DNA from: Streptomyces sp. CBMA152
GTDB lineage: Bacteria > Actinomycetota > Actinomycetes > Streptomycetales > Streptomycetaceae
Reading direction: 5' to 3'
Assembly: GCF_014596475.1 (NCBI RefSeq)
Contig: NZ_MECJ01000027.1
Span: 1 to 64,000, forward strand
DNA: 64,000 nucleotides
Part shown: piece after piece, positions 25,841 through 34,265 of the stretch
How the letters are laid out: every line of letters starts with the position of its first letter
Position numbering within the stretch: position 1 is the first letter of the stretch
Notes under the pieces: model-generated
The model's input: only the letters and a program-made list of their open reading frames with translations
The model's database searches: none
Told to the model about the DNA's origin: nothing
Made by a program: the position numbers and the translations under genes

Positions 25841-26641
25841 CTACACGCGCCGATACACCGGCGCACGCTTCTCGGCGAAGGCGCGAGCGCCTTCCTTGGC
25901 ATCCGCCGTGTCGAACACCGGCCAGCCGCGTTTCAGCTCGGCGGCGAGCCCATCCGTCTCGGTCATCTCCGCGCTCTCGTACACCGACGCCTTGACCGCC
26001 TCGACGGCGAGCGGGCCGCAGGCGTTGATCTGCTCGGCGATCTCCAGCGCCGTATCGAGCGCGCTGCCGTCGGGCACCACGCGGCCGACGAGCCCGATGT
26101 CCCGCGCCTCGGCCGCGCTGTACGGGCGCCCGGTGAGCAGCATCTCCAGCGCGTGTGTACGCGGAATCTGACGCTGGAGCCGTACGGTCGAGCCGCCGAT
26201 CGGGAACAGGCCGCGTCGGACCTCAAAGAGCCCGAAGACCGCGCTCTCCCCGGCGACCCGGATGTCGGTTCCCTGAAGGATCTCCGTACCGCCCGCCACA
26301 CAAGCACCCTCGACCGCCGCGATCACGGGTTTGCGCGGACGGTGATGGCGCAGCATCGCCTTCCAGTGCAGGTCGGGGTCGGCCTTGAGCCGGTCGCGGT
26401 ACTGCTCGCCCTCCATCCCCCGCCCCGCGAGCGCCTTGAGGTCCATGCCCGCGCAGAACGCGCCGCCCGCGCCGGTGAGGACGATGGAGCGGACCGCGTC
26501 GTCGGCGTCGGCCTCCAGCCATCCGTCGTAGAGGCCGACCAGCATGGCGAGCGAGAGCGCGTTCTTGGCCTGCGGCCGGTTGAGGGTGAGTACGAGTGTG
26601 GCGCCTTCGCGGCGCACGGCGAGGTGTTCGGTGCCACCCAT
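25841..26641 (-). CDS. Enoyl-CoA hydratase/isomerase family (crotonase)
   Basis: This 266-residue crotonase-fold enzyme acts on acyl-CoA in beta-oxidation-like pathways. It has the oxyanion-hole motifs GAGGAFCAGMDL (near residue 63) and EGACVAGGTEIL (near 112), and the CoA-binding end AEKRAPVYRRV. A catalytic-type Glu lies in the region FEVRRGLFP. The start at 26641 is chosen because GGGAGG stands eight bases upstream; a further ATG at 26659 lacks one. It is divergent from an acyl-CoA ligase over 166 bases holding two operator-like elements. Confidence 0.92.
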   Translation of the reverse strand: MGGTEHLAVRREGATLVLTLNRPQAKNALSLAMLVGLYDGWLEADADDAVRSIVLTGAGGAFCAGMDLKALAGRGMEGEQYRDRLKADPDLHWKAMLRHHRPRKPVIAAVEGACVAGGTEILQGTDIRVAGESAVFGLFEVRRGLFPIGGSTVRLQRQIPRTHALEMLLTGRPYSAAEARDIGLVGRVVPDGSALDTALEIAEQINACGPLAVEAVKASVYESAEMTETDGLAAELKRGWPVFDTADAKEGARAFAEKRAPVYRRV

Positions 26642-26664
26642 GGGCGTGCCTCCCGTCATCGGAC

Positions 26665-26678
26665 TGGAACAGGTTGCA
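26665..26678. promoter_or_regulatory. KstR-like 14-bp box
   Basis: TGGAACAGGTTGCA fits the KstR consensus TNNAACNNGTTNNA at all eight fixed positions. It lies 24 bases upstream of the crotonase start in the divergent promoter region. A second match lies upstream of the acyl-CoA dehydrogenase gene. Confidence 0.45.
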
Positions 26679-26705
26679 GGAGCCGGGGGCCCAGTACAAG
26701 AGTTT

Positions 26706-26722
26706 TCTGACAGTCAGTCAGA
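26706..26722. promoter_or_regulatory. TetR-type palindrome TCTGAC-N5-GTCAGA, copy 1
   Basis: Two perfect 6-base arms are separated by AGTCA in the gap between crotonase and acyl-CoA ligase genes. The same element, including flanking TTT and T, recurs at 38058-38074 upstream of the nitronate monooxygenase operon. It probably binds a TetR-family dimer encoded elsewhere. Confidence 0.65.
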
Positions 26723-26807
26723 TTCTTTCGCCGGGGACCCTTCCCAGTTGCGGTCGGCTCTGCTCTGATGACGGCCACACGGGATGACGCCGGGGTCAGG
26801 AGGAGCG

Positions 26808-28430
26808 GTGGAGTACAACCTTGCCGACCTGTTCGAGTCGGTCGTCGACGTGGTCCCCGACCGCGAGGCCCTGCTGTACGTCGACCACCCCGGCACGGGC
26901 GCGGAGCGCCGTGTGACCTATGCGCAGCTCGACGCGGCGGCCAACCGGATCGCCCACCATCTGCTCGACAGCGACATCCGCCCGGGCGAACATCTGGGGC
27001 TGCACCTCTACAACGGCGTCGAATACCTCCAGACGGTCCTCGGCTGCCTCAAGGCCCGAGTGGTGCCGGTCAACGTCAACTATCGCTATGTCGAAGAGGA
27101 GTTGGTCTACCTCTACCGCGACGCGGACCTGGCGGCACTGGTCTTCGACGCCGAGTTCACCGAGCGGGTCGCGGGCGCGCTGCCGCACACCGAGAAGCTG
27201 CGCCATCTCATACGGGTCGGACAGCCGCCCGAGGAAGCGCCCGCGCTCGACGCCGTACCGTTCGCCGAGGCCGAGGCCGCCGGTTCCGCCGAGCGCGGCT
27301 TCGCACCCAGATCGGCCGACGACCTCTTCATCATCTACACCGGCGGCACCACCGGCATGCCCAAGGGCGTGATGTGGCGCCAGGAGGATCTGTTCTTCTC
27401 CGGGTTGGGCGGCGGCGCCCCGACCGGCGAGCCCGTCGGGCGGCCGGAGGAGCTGGCGGAGCGGGTCGCGGCCGGCGGCGAGGGCATCACCTTCTTCCCC
27501 ACTCCCCCGCTGATGCACGGCACCTCCACCCTCACCGCCTTCATCGGCTTCAACTTCGGTCAACGCGTGGTCATCCACCGTAAGTTCGTGCCCGAGGAAG
27601 TTCTGCGTACGATCGAAAAAGAGCGGGTCACCAGTGTCTCGCTGGTCGGCGACGCGATGCTGCGGCCGCTGATCGACGCGCTGAGCGGCCCCATGAAGGG
27701 CACCGACTGCTCGTCCGTGTTCAGCGTCTCCTCCTCCGGCGCGATCATGTCGGAGACGGTCCGCGCCCAGTTCAGCGCACTGGTCCCGAACGCGATGCTG
27801 CTCAACAACTTCGGCTCGTCCGAGTCCGGCTTCAACGGTACGGCGACCGACGACTCCGGCCCCGACAAGGGCTTCAGGCTGCGCGTCAACTCCCGTACGG
27901 CGGTGGTCGACCCGGCCACGTACGAGCCGGTGAAGCCCGGCGAGCCGGGCCGTATCGCCCAGCGCGGTCACGTACCGCTCGGCTACTACAACGACCCCGC
28001 CAAGACCGCCGACACGTTCTTCCAGAAGGACGGCGAGCGCTGGGTGCTGCTCGGCGACATGGCCACGGTCGACGAAGAGGGCATCGTCACGGTTCTCGGC
28101 CGGGGCTCGCAGTGCATCAACACGGGCGGCGAGAAGGTGTATCCGGAGGAGGTCGAGCAGGCGCTCAAGTCCCATCCGGATGTGTACGACGCGCTGGTCG
28201 CCGGGGTGCCGGACGCGAAGTGGGGCAACCATGTGGCGGCGGTGGTGCAGCTGCGCGAGGGCGCCGGGACGCCGTCCCTCGACGACATCCAGAGCCACTG
28301 CCGGACCCGGCTCGCGGGTTACAAGGTGCCGCGCCAGCTGGTGATCGCGCCCAGCATCCAGCGCTCGCCCAGCGGCAAGGCCGACTACCGCTGGGCCCGG
28401 GCGGTGGCGGCGGAGTCGGCGACGGGGTGA
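26808..28430 (+). CDS. Acyl-CoA synthetase (FadD-like)
   Basis: This 540-residue adenylate-forming ligase activates a carboxylic acid to its CoA thioester. It has the AMP-binding P-loop IYTGGTTGMPKGVMW, the LLNNFGSSESG motif, LLGDMATVDEEGIVTVLGR and the C-terminal lysine in SPSGKADYRW. The acid-binding pocket cannot be read, but neighbours suggest a branched or cyclic acyl substrate. GTG 26808 has AGGAGG close upstream. It is divergent from the crotonase and shares the TCTGAC and KstR-like elements. It belongs functionally with the thiolase-like/DUF35 operon (inference). Confidence 0.93.
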   Translation: MEYNLADLFESVVDVVPDREALLYVDHPGTGAERRVTYAQLDAAANRIAHHLLDSDIRPGEHLGLHLYNGVEYLQTVLGCLKARVVPVNVNYRYVEEELVYLYRDADLAALVFDAEFTERVAGALPHTEKLRHLIRVGQPPEEAPALDAVPFAEAEAAGSAERGFAPRSADDLFIIYTGGTTGMPKGVMWRQEDLFFSGLGGGAPTGEPVGRPEELAERVAAGGEGITFFPTPPLMHGTSTLTAFIGFNFGQRVVIHRKFVPEEVLRTIEKERVTSVSLVGDAMLRPLIDALSGPMKGTDCSSVFSVSSSGAIMSETVRAQFSALVPNAMLLNNFGSSESGFNGTATDDSGPDKGFRLRVNSRTAVVDPATYEPVKPGEPGRIAQRGHVPLGYYNDPAKTADTFFQKDGERWVLLGDMATVDEEGIVTVLGRGSQCINTGGEKVYPEEVEQALKSHPDVYDALVAGVPDAKWGNHVAAVVQLREGAGTPSLDDIQSHCRTRLAGYKVPRQLVIAPSIQRSPSGKADYRWARAVAAESATG

Positions 28431-28450
28431 CGGACGGCGGTGCCGGGTTG

Positions 28451-29206
28451 TCAGATGCCGAACTCCCGTATCTCCGCGAGGAATTCGTCCGGCCGCTCGG
28501 CGTGGACCGAGTGGCCAGCGTCGATCGTGACGAGCCGGGCACCGGGGATGCGGGCGGCCATCTCGGCTATCACCTTCTGGTCGATGTGACTGTCCGGGCC
28601 GCCCGCGACGAGCAGGGTCGGGGTGGTCAGGGTCGCGTAGCCCTCGTACCAGGCGGGATCGGGGTCGTTCAGCTGGGCGTTGATGTCGGCGATGATCGCC
28701 CAGTCGAAGGAGAGCTCTCCTTCCGGCCGCGCCACGAACCCGCGCCTCGGCACGATGGGGATCAGCGGCGGGCACTCCTCCAGGACCAGCCGCCCGATCA
28801 GCCCGGGCGCGTTCTCGGCGAGCAGCACGCAGGCGGCGGCCCCCATGGAGTGGCCCACCACATCGGCACCGGCCAGCCCCAGGGCTTCGATGAAGCCGCG
28901 CAGATCGTCGCGGAACCCCTCGAACGAGTAGCTGCCGGGCCAGTCGCTGAGGCCGTGGCCGCGCAGGTCGAGGGCGTACACGCGACGCGTCGCCGCGAGT
29001 GCTTCGGCGGTCCGGGTCCAGTCGGCGCCGGTGCCGCCACGGCCGTGCACGAGGACGACGGGCGGCGCGGACTCCTCGCCCCAGACGCGGTACGCGAGCC
29101 GGATCCCCGACGCGGTCCGCACGCTGCGGACGCCGTCGACGAGCTCGGTCCCGTCATCCGAAATCTCGTCCTGCGCGGTCTCGTCATGCGTCGTGAACTC
29201 AGGCAT
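28451..29206 (-). CDS. Alpha/beta-hydrolase
   Basis: This 251-residue hydrolase shows the oxyanion segment VVLVHGRGGTGADW, the nucleophile elbow VVGHSMGAAA (Ser near residue 118), an acid near AGGPDSHIDQ and the catalytic His in IDAGHSVH close to the C-terminus. It is cytosolic and could be an esterase, epoxide hydrolase or C-C hydrolase. ATG 29206 has GAGGATC eight bases upstream. It converges with the acyl-CoA ligase and is divergent from the PaaK-like ligase over 186 bases, so it may take part in the same catabolism. Confidence 0.9.
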   Translation of the reverse strand: MPEFTTHDETAQDEISDDGTELVDGVRSVRTASGIRLAYRVWGEESAPPVVLVHGRGGTGADWTRTAEALAATRRVYALDLRGHGLSDWPGSYSFEGFRDDLRGFIEALGLAGADVVGHSMGAAACVLLAENAPGLIGRLVLEECPPLIPIVPRRGFVARPEGELSFDWAIIADINAQLNDPDPAWYEGYATLTTPTLLVAGGPDSHIDQKVIAEMAARIPGARLVTIDAGHSVHAERPDEFLAEIREFGI

Positions 29207-29340
29207 ACCGAAGATCCTCACAGCCCGTGGTGATCTCGCCAAGGGATTTCGCCGAGAGCGCGCACGGCGACGCGCGAAGCGGGTTGTCCACAGGTCTTGA
29301 CGGTCCGGCCGGATGGCTGGATTACTGATTCCGAGAGGAT

Positions 29341-29358
29341 CGACCGAATGATCGGTCG
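29341..29358. promoter_or_regulatory. Perfect 18-bp palindrome upstream of the PaaK-like gene
   Basis: CGACCGA-ATGA-TCGGTCG has two perfect 7-base arms about 35 bases before the ligase start. It has the size and symmetry of a TetR-family operator and differs from the TCTGAC element nearby. Confidence 0.55.
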
Positions 29359-29392
29359 TCCGATTCGTACGGAGTGATGACGGGAGCGGTCC

Positions 29393-30697
29393 ATGGCGGC
29401 ACCTCTGCTGGACGCGGCGGAACGGCTGAGCAGGCCGGAGCTCGAAGCCCTGCAGCTCGACCGGCTGCGGGCCTCGCTGCGCCATGCGTACGAGCATGTG
29501 GGCTTCTACCGGGAGGCGTTCGACAAGGCGGGGATACGGCCCGAGGACTGCCGCTCGCTCGCCGATCTGGCCCGCTTCCCCTTCACCGCCAAGGCGGATC
29601 TGCGCGACCACTACCCCTTCGGGATGTTCGCCGTCCCCGAGGAGCAGATCCGGCGCGTGCATGCCTCCAGCGGGACGACCGGCCGCCCGACCGTCGTCGG
29701 CTACACCGAGCGGGATCTGGACACCTGGGCCGACGTGGTGGCCCGCTCGATCCGCGCGGCGGGCGGCAGGCCGGGCCACAAGGTCCATATCGCGTACGGA
29801 TACGGGCTGTTCACGGGCGGCCTGGGGGCGCATTACGGTGCCGAGCGGCTCGGCTGCACGGTGATCCCGGCGTCCGGCGGCATGACGGCCCGCCAGGTCC
29901 AGCTGATCCAGGACTTCCGCCCCGAGATCATCATGGTGACCCCGTCGTACATGCTGACGCTCCTCGACGAGTTCGAGCGCCAGGGCGTCGATCCCCGGAC
30001 GACCTCGCTGAAGATCGGCACCTTCGGGGCCGAGCCGTGGACGGAGGAGATGCGCCGCGAGATCGAGGAGCGGTTCGCCATCGACGCGGTCGACATCTAC
30101 GGCCTGTCCGAGGTCATCGGGCCCGGTGTGGCGCAGGAGTGCGTGGAGACCAAGGACGGGCTGCACATCTGGGAGGACCACTTCTACCCGGAGATCGTCG
30201 ACCCGCTCACCGGCGAGGTGCTGCCCGAGGGCGAGCGGGGCGAGCTGGTCTTCACCTCGCTCACCAAGGAGGCCATGCCCGTGATCCGGTACCGGACGCG
30301 GGACCTGACCCGGCTGCTGCCCGGTACGGCGCGGGTGTTCCGGCGGATGGAGAAGGTGACCGGCCGCAGCGACGACCTGGTGATCCTGCGCGGGGTCAAC
30401 CTCTTCCCCACCCAGATCGAGGAGATCGTGCTGCGCACACCCGGCGTCGCCCCGCACTTCCAGCTGCGGCTCACCCGGGAGGGCAGGCTCGACGCGCTCA
30501 CCGTACGGGTGGAGGCGCGCGCGGACACGGCGCCCGAGCAGCGAGAGGCGGCCGCCGCCTCGATCGCCTCGGCGGTCAAGGACGGCATCGGAGTCTCGGT
30601 CGGGGTCGAGGTCGTCGACCCGGAGACGATCGAGCGGTCGGTGGGCAAGTTCAAGCGGATCGTGGATCTGCGGAACGGTCCGGCTACTCACGGCTGA
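29393..30697 (+). CDS. paaK: Phenylacetate-CoA ligase family (PaaK-like)
   Basis: This 434-residue AMP-forming ligase matches PaaK in length and motifs: the P-loop VHASSGTTGRPT, YGLSEVIGPGV, the RYRTRDLTRL segment and the hinge GRSDDLVILRGVNLFPTQIE. PaaK converts phenylacetate to phenylacetyl-CoA; the paa epoxidase genes are not adjacent, so another aromatic or aliphatic acid is possible. ATG 29393 has GGGAG six bases upstream. It stands alone downstream of its own palindrome and may be locally regulated. Confidence 0.9.
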   Translation: MAAPLLDAAERLSRPELEALQLDRLRASLRHAYEHVGFYREAFDKAGIRPEDCRSLADLARFPFTAKADLRDHYPFGMFAVPEEQIRRVHASSGTTGRPTVVGYTERDLDTWADVVARSIRAAGGRPGHKVHIAYGYGLFTGGLGAHYGAERLGCTVIPASGGMTARQVQLIQDFRPEIIMVTPSYMLTLLDEFERQGVDPRTTSLKIGTFGAEPWTEEMRREIEERFAIDAVDIYGLSEVIGPGVAQECVETKDGLHIWEDHFYPEIVDPLTGEVLPEGERGELVFTSLTKEAMPVIRYRTRDLTRLLPGTARVFRRMEKVTGRSDDLVILRGVNLFPTQIEEIVLRTPGVAPHFQLRLTREGRLDALTVRVEARADTAPEQREAAAASIASAVKDGIGVSVGVEVVDPETIERSVGKFKRIVDLRNGPATHG

Positions 30698-30737
30698 CGA
30701 TCTTCCCCTGGGGCGGGCGGTGGTGCCGGTCGGCCTG

Positions 30738-30766
30738 TTGACAGGTGTGCGCCCGGGCTGAATGAG
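30738..30766 (+). promoter_or_regulatory. Possible promoter of the acylase gene
   Basis: TTGACA at 30738-30743 matches a consensus -35 element; a weak -10-like AATGAG lies 17 bases downstream, about 60 bases before the TTG start of the acylase gene. The -10 is poor, so this is tentative. Confidence 0.3.
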
Positions 30767-30829
30767 TGGCTGCGGTACGACGTATGTCATGAGCAACCAC
30801 CAGTGTCACCCGCCCATTTGGGAGGAACG

Positions 30830-33286
30830 TTGGCTCTCCGCACGCGCACAGGAACACGTACACGTACACGCACACGTACGACGGCCCGGGTCAGACGGCT
30901 CGCGCTCGCCGGGATCGCCCTGTTCACCGTCGCCGCCTCGCTCTCCCCGGCGGCCGCCGCCGAGAACCGGGGCCGCGATCACCACCCCTCGGGCGGCGGC
31001 CTGTCCGCCGTCATCCGCTACACCGAGTACGGCATCCCGCACATCGTCGCCAAGGACTACGCGGACCTCGGCTTCGGCACCGGCTACGCCCAGGCGGCCG
31101 ACCAGGTGTGCACCCTCGCGGACGGGTTCGTCACGGTCCGCGGGGAGCGGTCGCGGTGGTTCGGCGCGGACGGCGTGACCGACGGCTCGCTCTCCTCGGC
31201 CAGCAAGAACCTCTCAAGCGACCTGTATTTCAAGGGCGTCAGGGACTCACACGTCGTCGAGAAGCTGCTCGCGACCCGCGCGCCCGCCGGGCCGAGCGCG
31301 CAGTCGAAGGAGCTGATGCGCGGCTGGGCGGCGGGCTACAACGCCTGGCTGAAGCAGAACCGGATCACCGACCCGGCCTGCAAGGGTGCGCGCTGGGTCC
31401 GTCCGGTGACGATCACCGACGTGGCCGCGCACGGCTTCGCGATTTCTGTGCTCGGCGGGCAGGGGCGCGGCGTCGACGGCATCACGGCCGCGCAGCCACC
31501 GACCGCCGCCACGCCGACCACCGCCCCGGACCCGGCCGGCAGCGCCAAGGCGGCCAGTGAGCTGTTCGCCCAGGACCAGGCCGACATGGGCTCCAACGCG
31601 GTCGCGTTCAGCGGCGCCGCCACGGCGAACGGACGCGGGCTGCTCCTCGGCAACCCGCACTACCCCTGGCACGGCGGGCGCCGCTTCTGGCAGATGCAGC
31701 AGACCATCCCGGGCGAGCTGAACGTCTCGGGCGGGGCCCTGCTCGGCACCGCGACGGTGAGCATCGGCTTCAACGACAAGGTGGCCTGGAGCCACACCGT
31801 CGCGACCGGCGTCACGCTCAACCTCCACCAGCTGAGCCTCGACCCGGCGGACCCGACCGCGTATCTCGTCGACGGCAAGCCCGAGCACATGACCCGGCGT
31901 ACGGTGACCGTTCCGGTGAAGGACGGCGCGACCGTCACGCGTACGCAGTGGTGGACCCGGTACGGCCCGATCGTCAGCAACCTCGGCCCCTCGCTGCCGC
32001 TTCCGTGGACCAGGACCACGGCGTTCGCGCTCAACGACCCCAACGCGCTGAATCTGCGCGCCGACACAGCTCTCGGCTTCGCGAAGGCGCGCAGCACCGC
32101 CGACATGTCCAAGGCGCTCGGCCGCACCCAGGACCTGCCGTGGGTGAACACGATCGCCGCCGACGCCTCGGGGCACTCCCTGTTCACCCAGTCCCAGGTC
32201 CTCCCGCGCATCACCGACAAGCTGGCCGCGCGCTGCTCGACCCCACTCGGCAAGGCGCTCTACCCGGCGTCGGGCGTCGCGGTCCTGGACGGCTCGCGCG
32301 GTGACTGCGCGCTCGGCTCAGACCCGGACGCCGTGCAGCCCGGGGTGTTCGGGCCCGCCAAGATGCCGGTGCTCAAGGACGCCGCGTACGCCGAGAACTC
32401 CAACGACAGCGCCTGGCTGACCAACACCGACCACCCGCTGACCGGCTACGAGCGCGTCTTCGGCACCATCGGCACGCCTCGCTCGCTGCGTACGCGCGGC
32501 GCCGTCGAGGACGTGTCGGCGATGGCGGCGAAGGGCGAGCTGACGGTCGCCGATCTCCAGCGGCAGGAGTTCGCCGACCGGGCGCCCGCCGGAAACCTGA
32601 CGGCGGCCGACACGGCGAAGGCCTGCACGGCCCTGCCCGGCGGTACTGCAACGAACAGCAGCGGCACGGCAGTTGATGTCTCGTCGGCGTGCGCGGTGCT
32701 GGCCAAGTGGGACCGTACGGTCGACTCCACGAGCCGGGGAGCGCTGCTCTTCGACCGCTACTGGCGCAAGCTGACCGCGACCGTACCGGCGGCCGAGCTG
32801 TGGAAGGTACCGTTCTCCGCCGCCGATCCGGTCCGCACGCCCAACACGCTCAACACCGCATCACCGGGCGTCGCGCGCGCCCTGGCCGACGCCGTCACCG
32901 AGCTGCGCACGGCGGGCATCCCGCTGGACTCGGCCCTGGGCGAGCACCAGTACGTCGTACGGAACGGGAAGCGCATCCCGCTGTCCGGCGGCACGGAAGG
33001 GCTCGGCATCTGGAACAAGGTCGAAGGCATCTGGGACCCGACGGCCGGCTACACCGAGGTGGCCACCGGCTCCAGCCACATCCAGGCGGTCGGCTGGAAC
33101 GGCAGCAGCTGCCCCATGGCCCGCACGCTCCTCACCTACTCCCAGTCCGAGAACCCCAACTCCCCGCACTACAGCGACCAGACGAAGCTCTACTCGGCCA
33201 AGCGCTGGGTGACGTCCCGCTTCTGCGAACGCGACATCCTCGCCTCGCCCGCACTGCGGGTGGTACGCGTGCACGAGCACCACTGA
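30830..33286 (+). CDS. Secreted penicillin/N-acyl-homoserine-lactone acylase (Ntn hydrolase)
   Basis: This 818-residue protein is a penicillin acylase-family precursor. The signal peptide has an unusual Thr-Arg repeat n-region (RTRTGTRTRTRTRT) and a hydrophobic core LALAGIALFTVAASL. An alpha subunit with RYTEYGIPHIVAKDY and a spacer lead to autocleavage at DMG-SNAVAFSG, where the exposed Ser becomes the nucleophile of the beta subunit. Homologues such as aculeacin A acylase and AhlM hydrolyse lipopeptide or acyl-homoserine-lactone side chains outside the cell. The TTG at 30830 is set by GGGAGG four bases upstream. Confidence 0.92.
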   Translation: MALRTRTGTRTRTRTRTTARVRRLALAGIALFTVAASLSPAAAAENRGRDHHPSGGGLSAVIRYTEYGIPHIVAKDYADLGFGTGYAQAADQVCTLADGFVTVRGERSRWFGADGVTDGSLSSASKNLSSDLYFKGVRDSHVVEKLLATRAPAGPSAQSKELMRGWAAGYNAWLKQNRITDPACKGARWVRPVTITDVAAHGFAISVLGGQGRGVDGITAAQPPTAATPTTAPDPAGSAKAASELFAQDQADMGSNAVAFSGAATANGRGLLLGNPHYPWHGGRRFWQMQQTIPGELNVSGGALLGTATVSIGFNDKVAWSHTVATGVTLNLHQLSLDPADPTAYLVDGKPEHMTRRTVTVPVKDGATVTRTQWWTRYGPIVSNLGPSLPLPWTRTTAFALNDPNALNLRADTALGFAKARSTADMSKALGRTQDLPWVNTIAADASGHSLFTQSQVLPRITDKLAARCSTPLGKALYPASGVAVLDGSRGDCALGSDPDAVQPGVFGPAKMPVLKDAAYAENSNDSAWLTNTDHPLTGYERVFGTIGTPRSLRTRGAVEDVSAMAAKGELTVADLQRQEFADRAPAGNLTAADTAKACTALPGGTATNSSGTAVDVSSACAVLAKWDRTVDSTSRGALLFDRYWRKLTATVPAAELWKVPFSAADPVRTPNTLNTASPGVARALADAVTELRTAGIPLDSALGEHQYVVRNGKRIPLSGGTEGLGIWNKVEGIWDPTAGYTEVATGSSHIQAVGWNGSSCPMARTLLTYSQSENPNSPHYSDQTKLYSAKRWVTSRFCERDILASPALRVVRVHEHH

Positions 33287-33294
33287 CGAGAGGC

Positions 33295-33321
33295 GCGGCC
33301 CGCCGCCACACGGCGGGCCGC
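33295..33321. terminator. Bidirectional hairpin terminator
   Basis: An 11-base perfect stem (33295-33305 with 33311-33321) and a 5-base loop fill the 44-base gap between convergent acylase and ECF sigma genes. Confidence 0.8.
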
Positions 33322-33330
33322 ATCGCCCCG

Positions 33331-34230
33331 TCACACGGCTACATGCCCGAGCTTGTCGGGGTTGAGCACCGAGTAGATCCCGTGGATGCGGCCCTCGCGG
33401 ACGTCGAGGGAGGTGAGCTGGGAGCGGTCGTCGAGGGTGGTGTACAGCGCGGGGGCGCCGTTGATGTGCAGGATGCGGGTCGCTTCGACCCCGTACTTCT
33501 TGAGCAGACCGGTGAGGAACGCGAGGACCTTGGCGCGGCCGAGGACCGGGCGCAGGGCGGCGCGGACCTTGCCGCCGCCGTCGTTCCAGGCGACGACGTC
33601 CTCGCTCAGCAGCTCGGTGAGCCCGGCGAGATCGCCGTTCTGGGCCGCCGCCAGGAAGCGGGTGAACAGCTTCTCGTGGTCCTCGTCGGCGGGCTTGAAG
33701 CGCTCGCGCCCGGCGGCCAGATGCTGTCCGGCCCGGCGGAACATCTGACGGCAGTTGGCGACGGTCACGCCGAGGATGTCGGCGATCTCCTCGTACGGCA
33801 GCTCGAACGCCTCGCGCAGCACGAACACGGCCCGCTCAGGCGGTGTCAGACGCTCCATCAGATGCACGGTGGCGAACGCGACCGTGTCGCGCAGCTCGGC
33901 CGTGTCCATCGGCCCGAGCGCGTCGGTGGCGACCGGCTCGGGCAGCCAGGGGCCGGTATACGCCTCACGGGTCACACGCGCCGAGCGCAGCTGGTCGAGG
34001 GCGAGCCGCGAGACCACTTTGATCAGGAACGCGCGCGGCTCCCGGATCTCCTCGTGATCGACGCCCCGCCAGCGCAGATAGGCGTCCTGGACGACGTCCT
34101 CCGCGTCCCACATGGAGCCGAGAAAACGATAGGCGAGCCCGAGCAGCAGCGGCCGGTACCGCTCGAACTCCGCGGCGGGATCCCCTGGCCGTTCCGGTGC
34201 CGCGTTCTCCTGGTGCGCGGGTCCTGCCAT
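33331..34230 (-). CDS. ECF41-type sigma factor with SnoaL-like C-terminal domain
   Basis: This 299-residue sigma factor has region 2 (about 20-90, with FLGSMWDAEDVVQDAYLRW), region 4 (about 130-185, with LTPPERAVFVLREAF and EEIADILG) and a long C-terminal SnoaL-like extension. The ECF41 hallmarks WLPEP in the linker and DGGGK in the extension are both present, plus a NPDKL end. ECF41 proteins have no anti-sigma factor; their extension both inhibits and stimulates activity. It lies 35 bases after an epimerase-like gene, its expected partner. The start at 34230 has GAGAGGA upstream. Confidence 0.95.
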   Translation of the reverse strand: MAGPAHQENAAPERPGDPAAEFERYRPLLLGLAYRFLGSMWDAEDVVQDAYLRWRGVDHEEIREPRAFLIKVVSRLALDQLRSARVTREAYTGPWLPEPVATDALGPMDTAELRDTVAFATVHLMERLTPPERAVFVLREAFELPYEEIADILGVTVANCRQMFRRAGQHLAAGRERFKPADEDHEKLFTRFLAAAQNGDLAGLTELLSEDVVAWNDGGGKVRAALRPVLGRAKVLAFLTGLLKKYGVEATRILHINGAPALYTTLDDRSQLTSLDVREGRIHGIYSVLNPDKLGHVAV

Positions 34231-34265
34231 CGTGCGTGTCCTCTCCCCTGTACCGGCCACCGGCA

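Noticed and set aside
30840..30890. Short tandem repeats considered as CRISPR
   Set aside because: They are direct six-base units inside a signal-peptide coding region, with no spacers.
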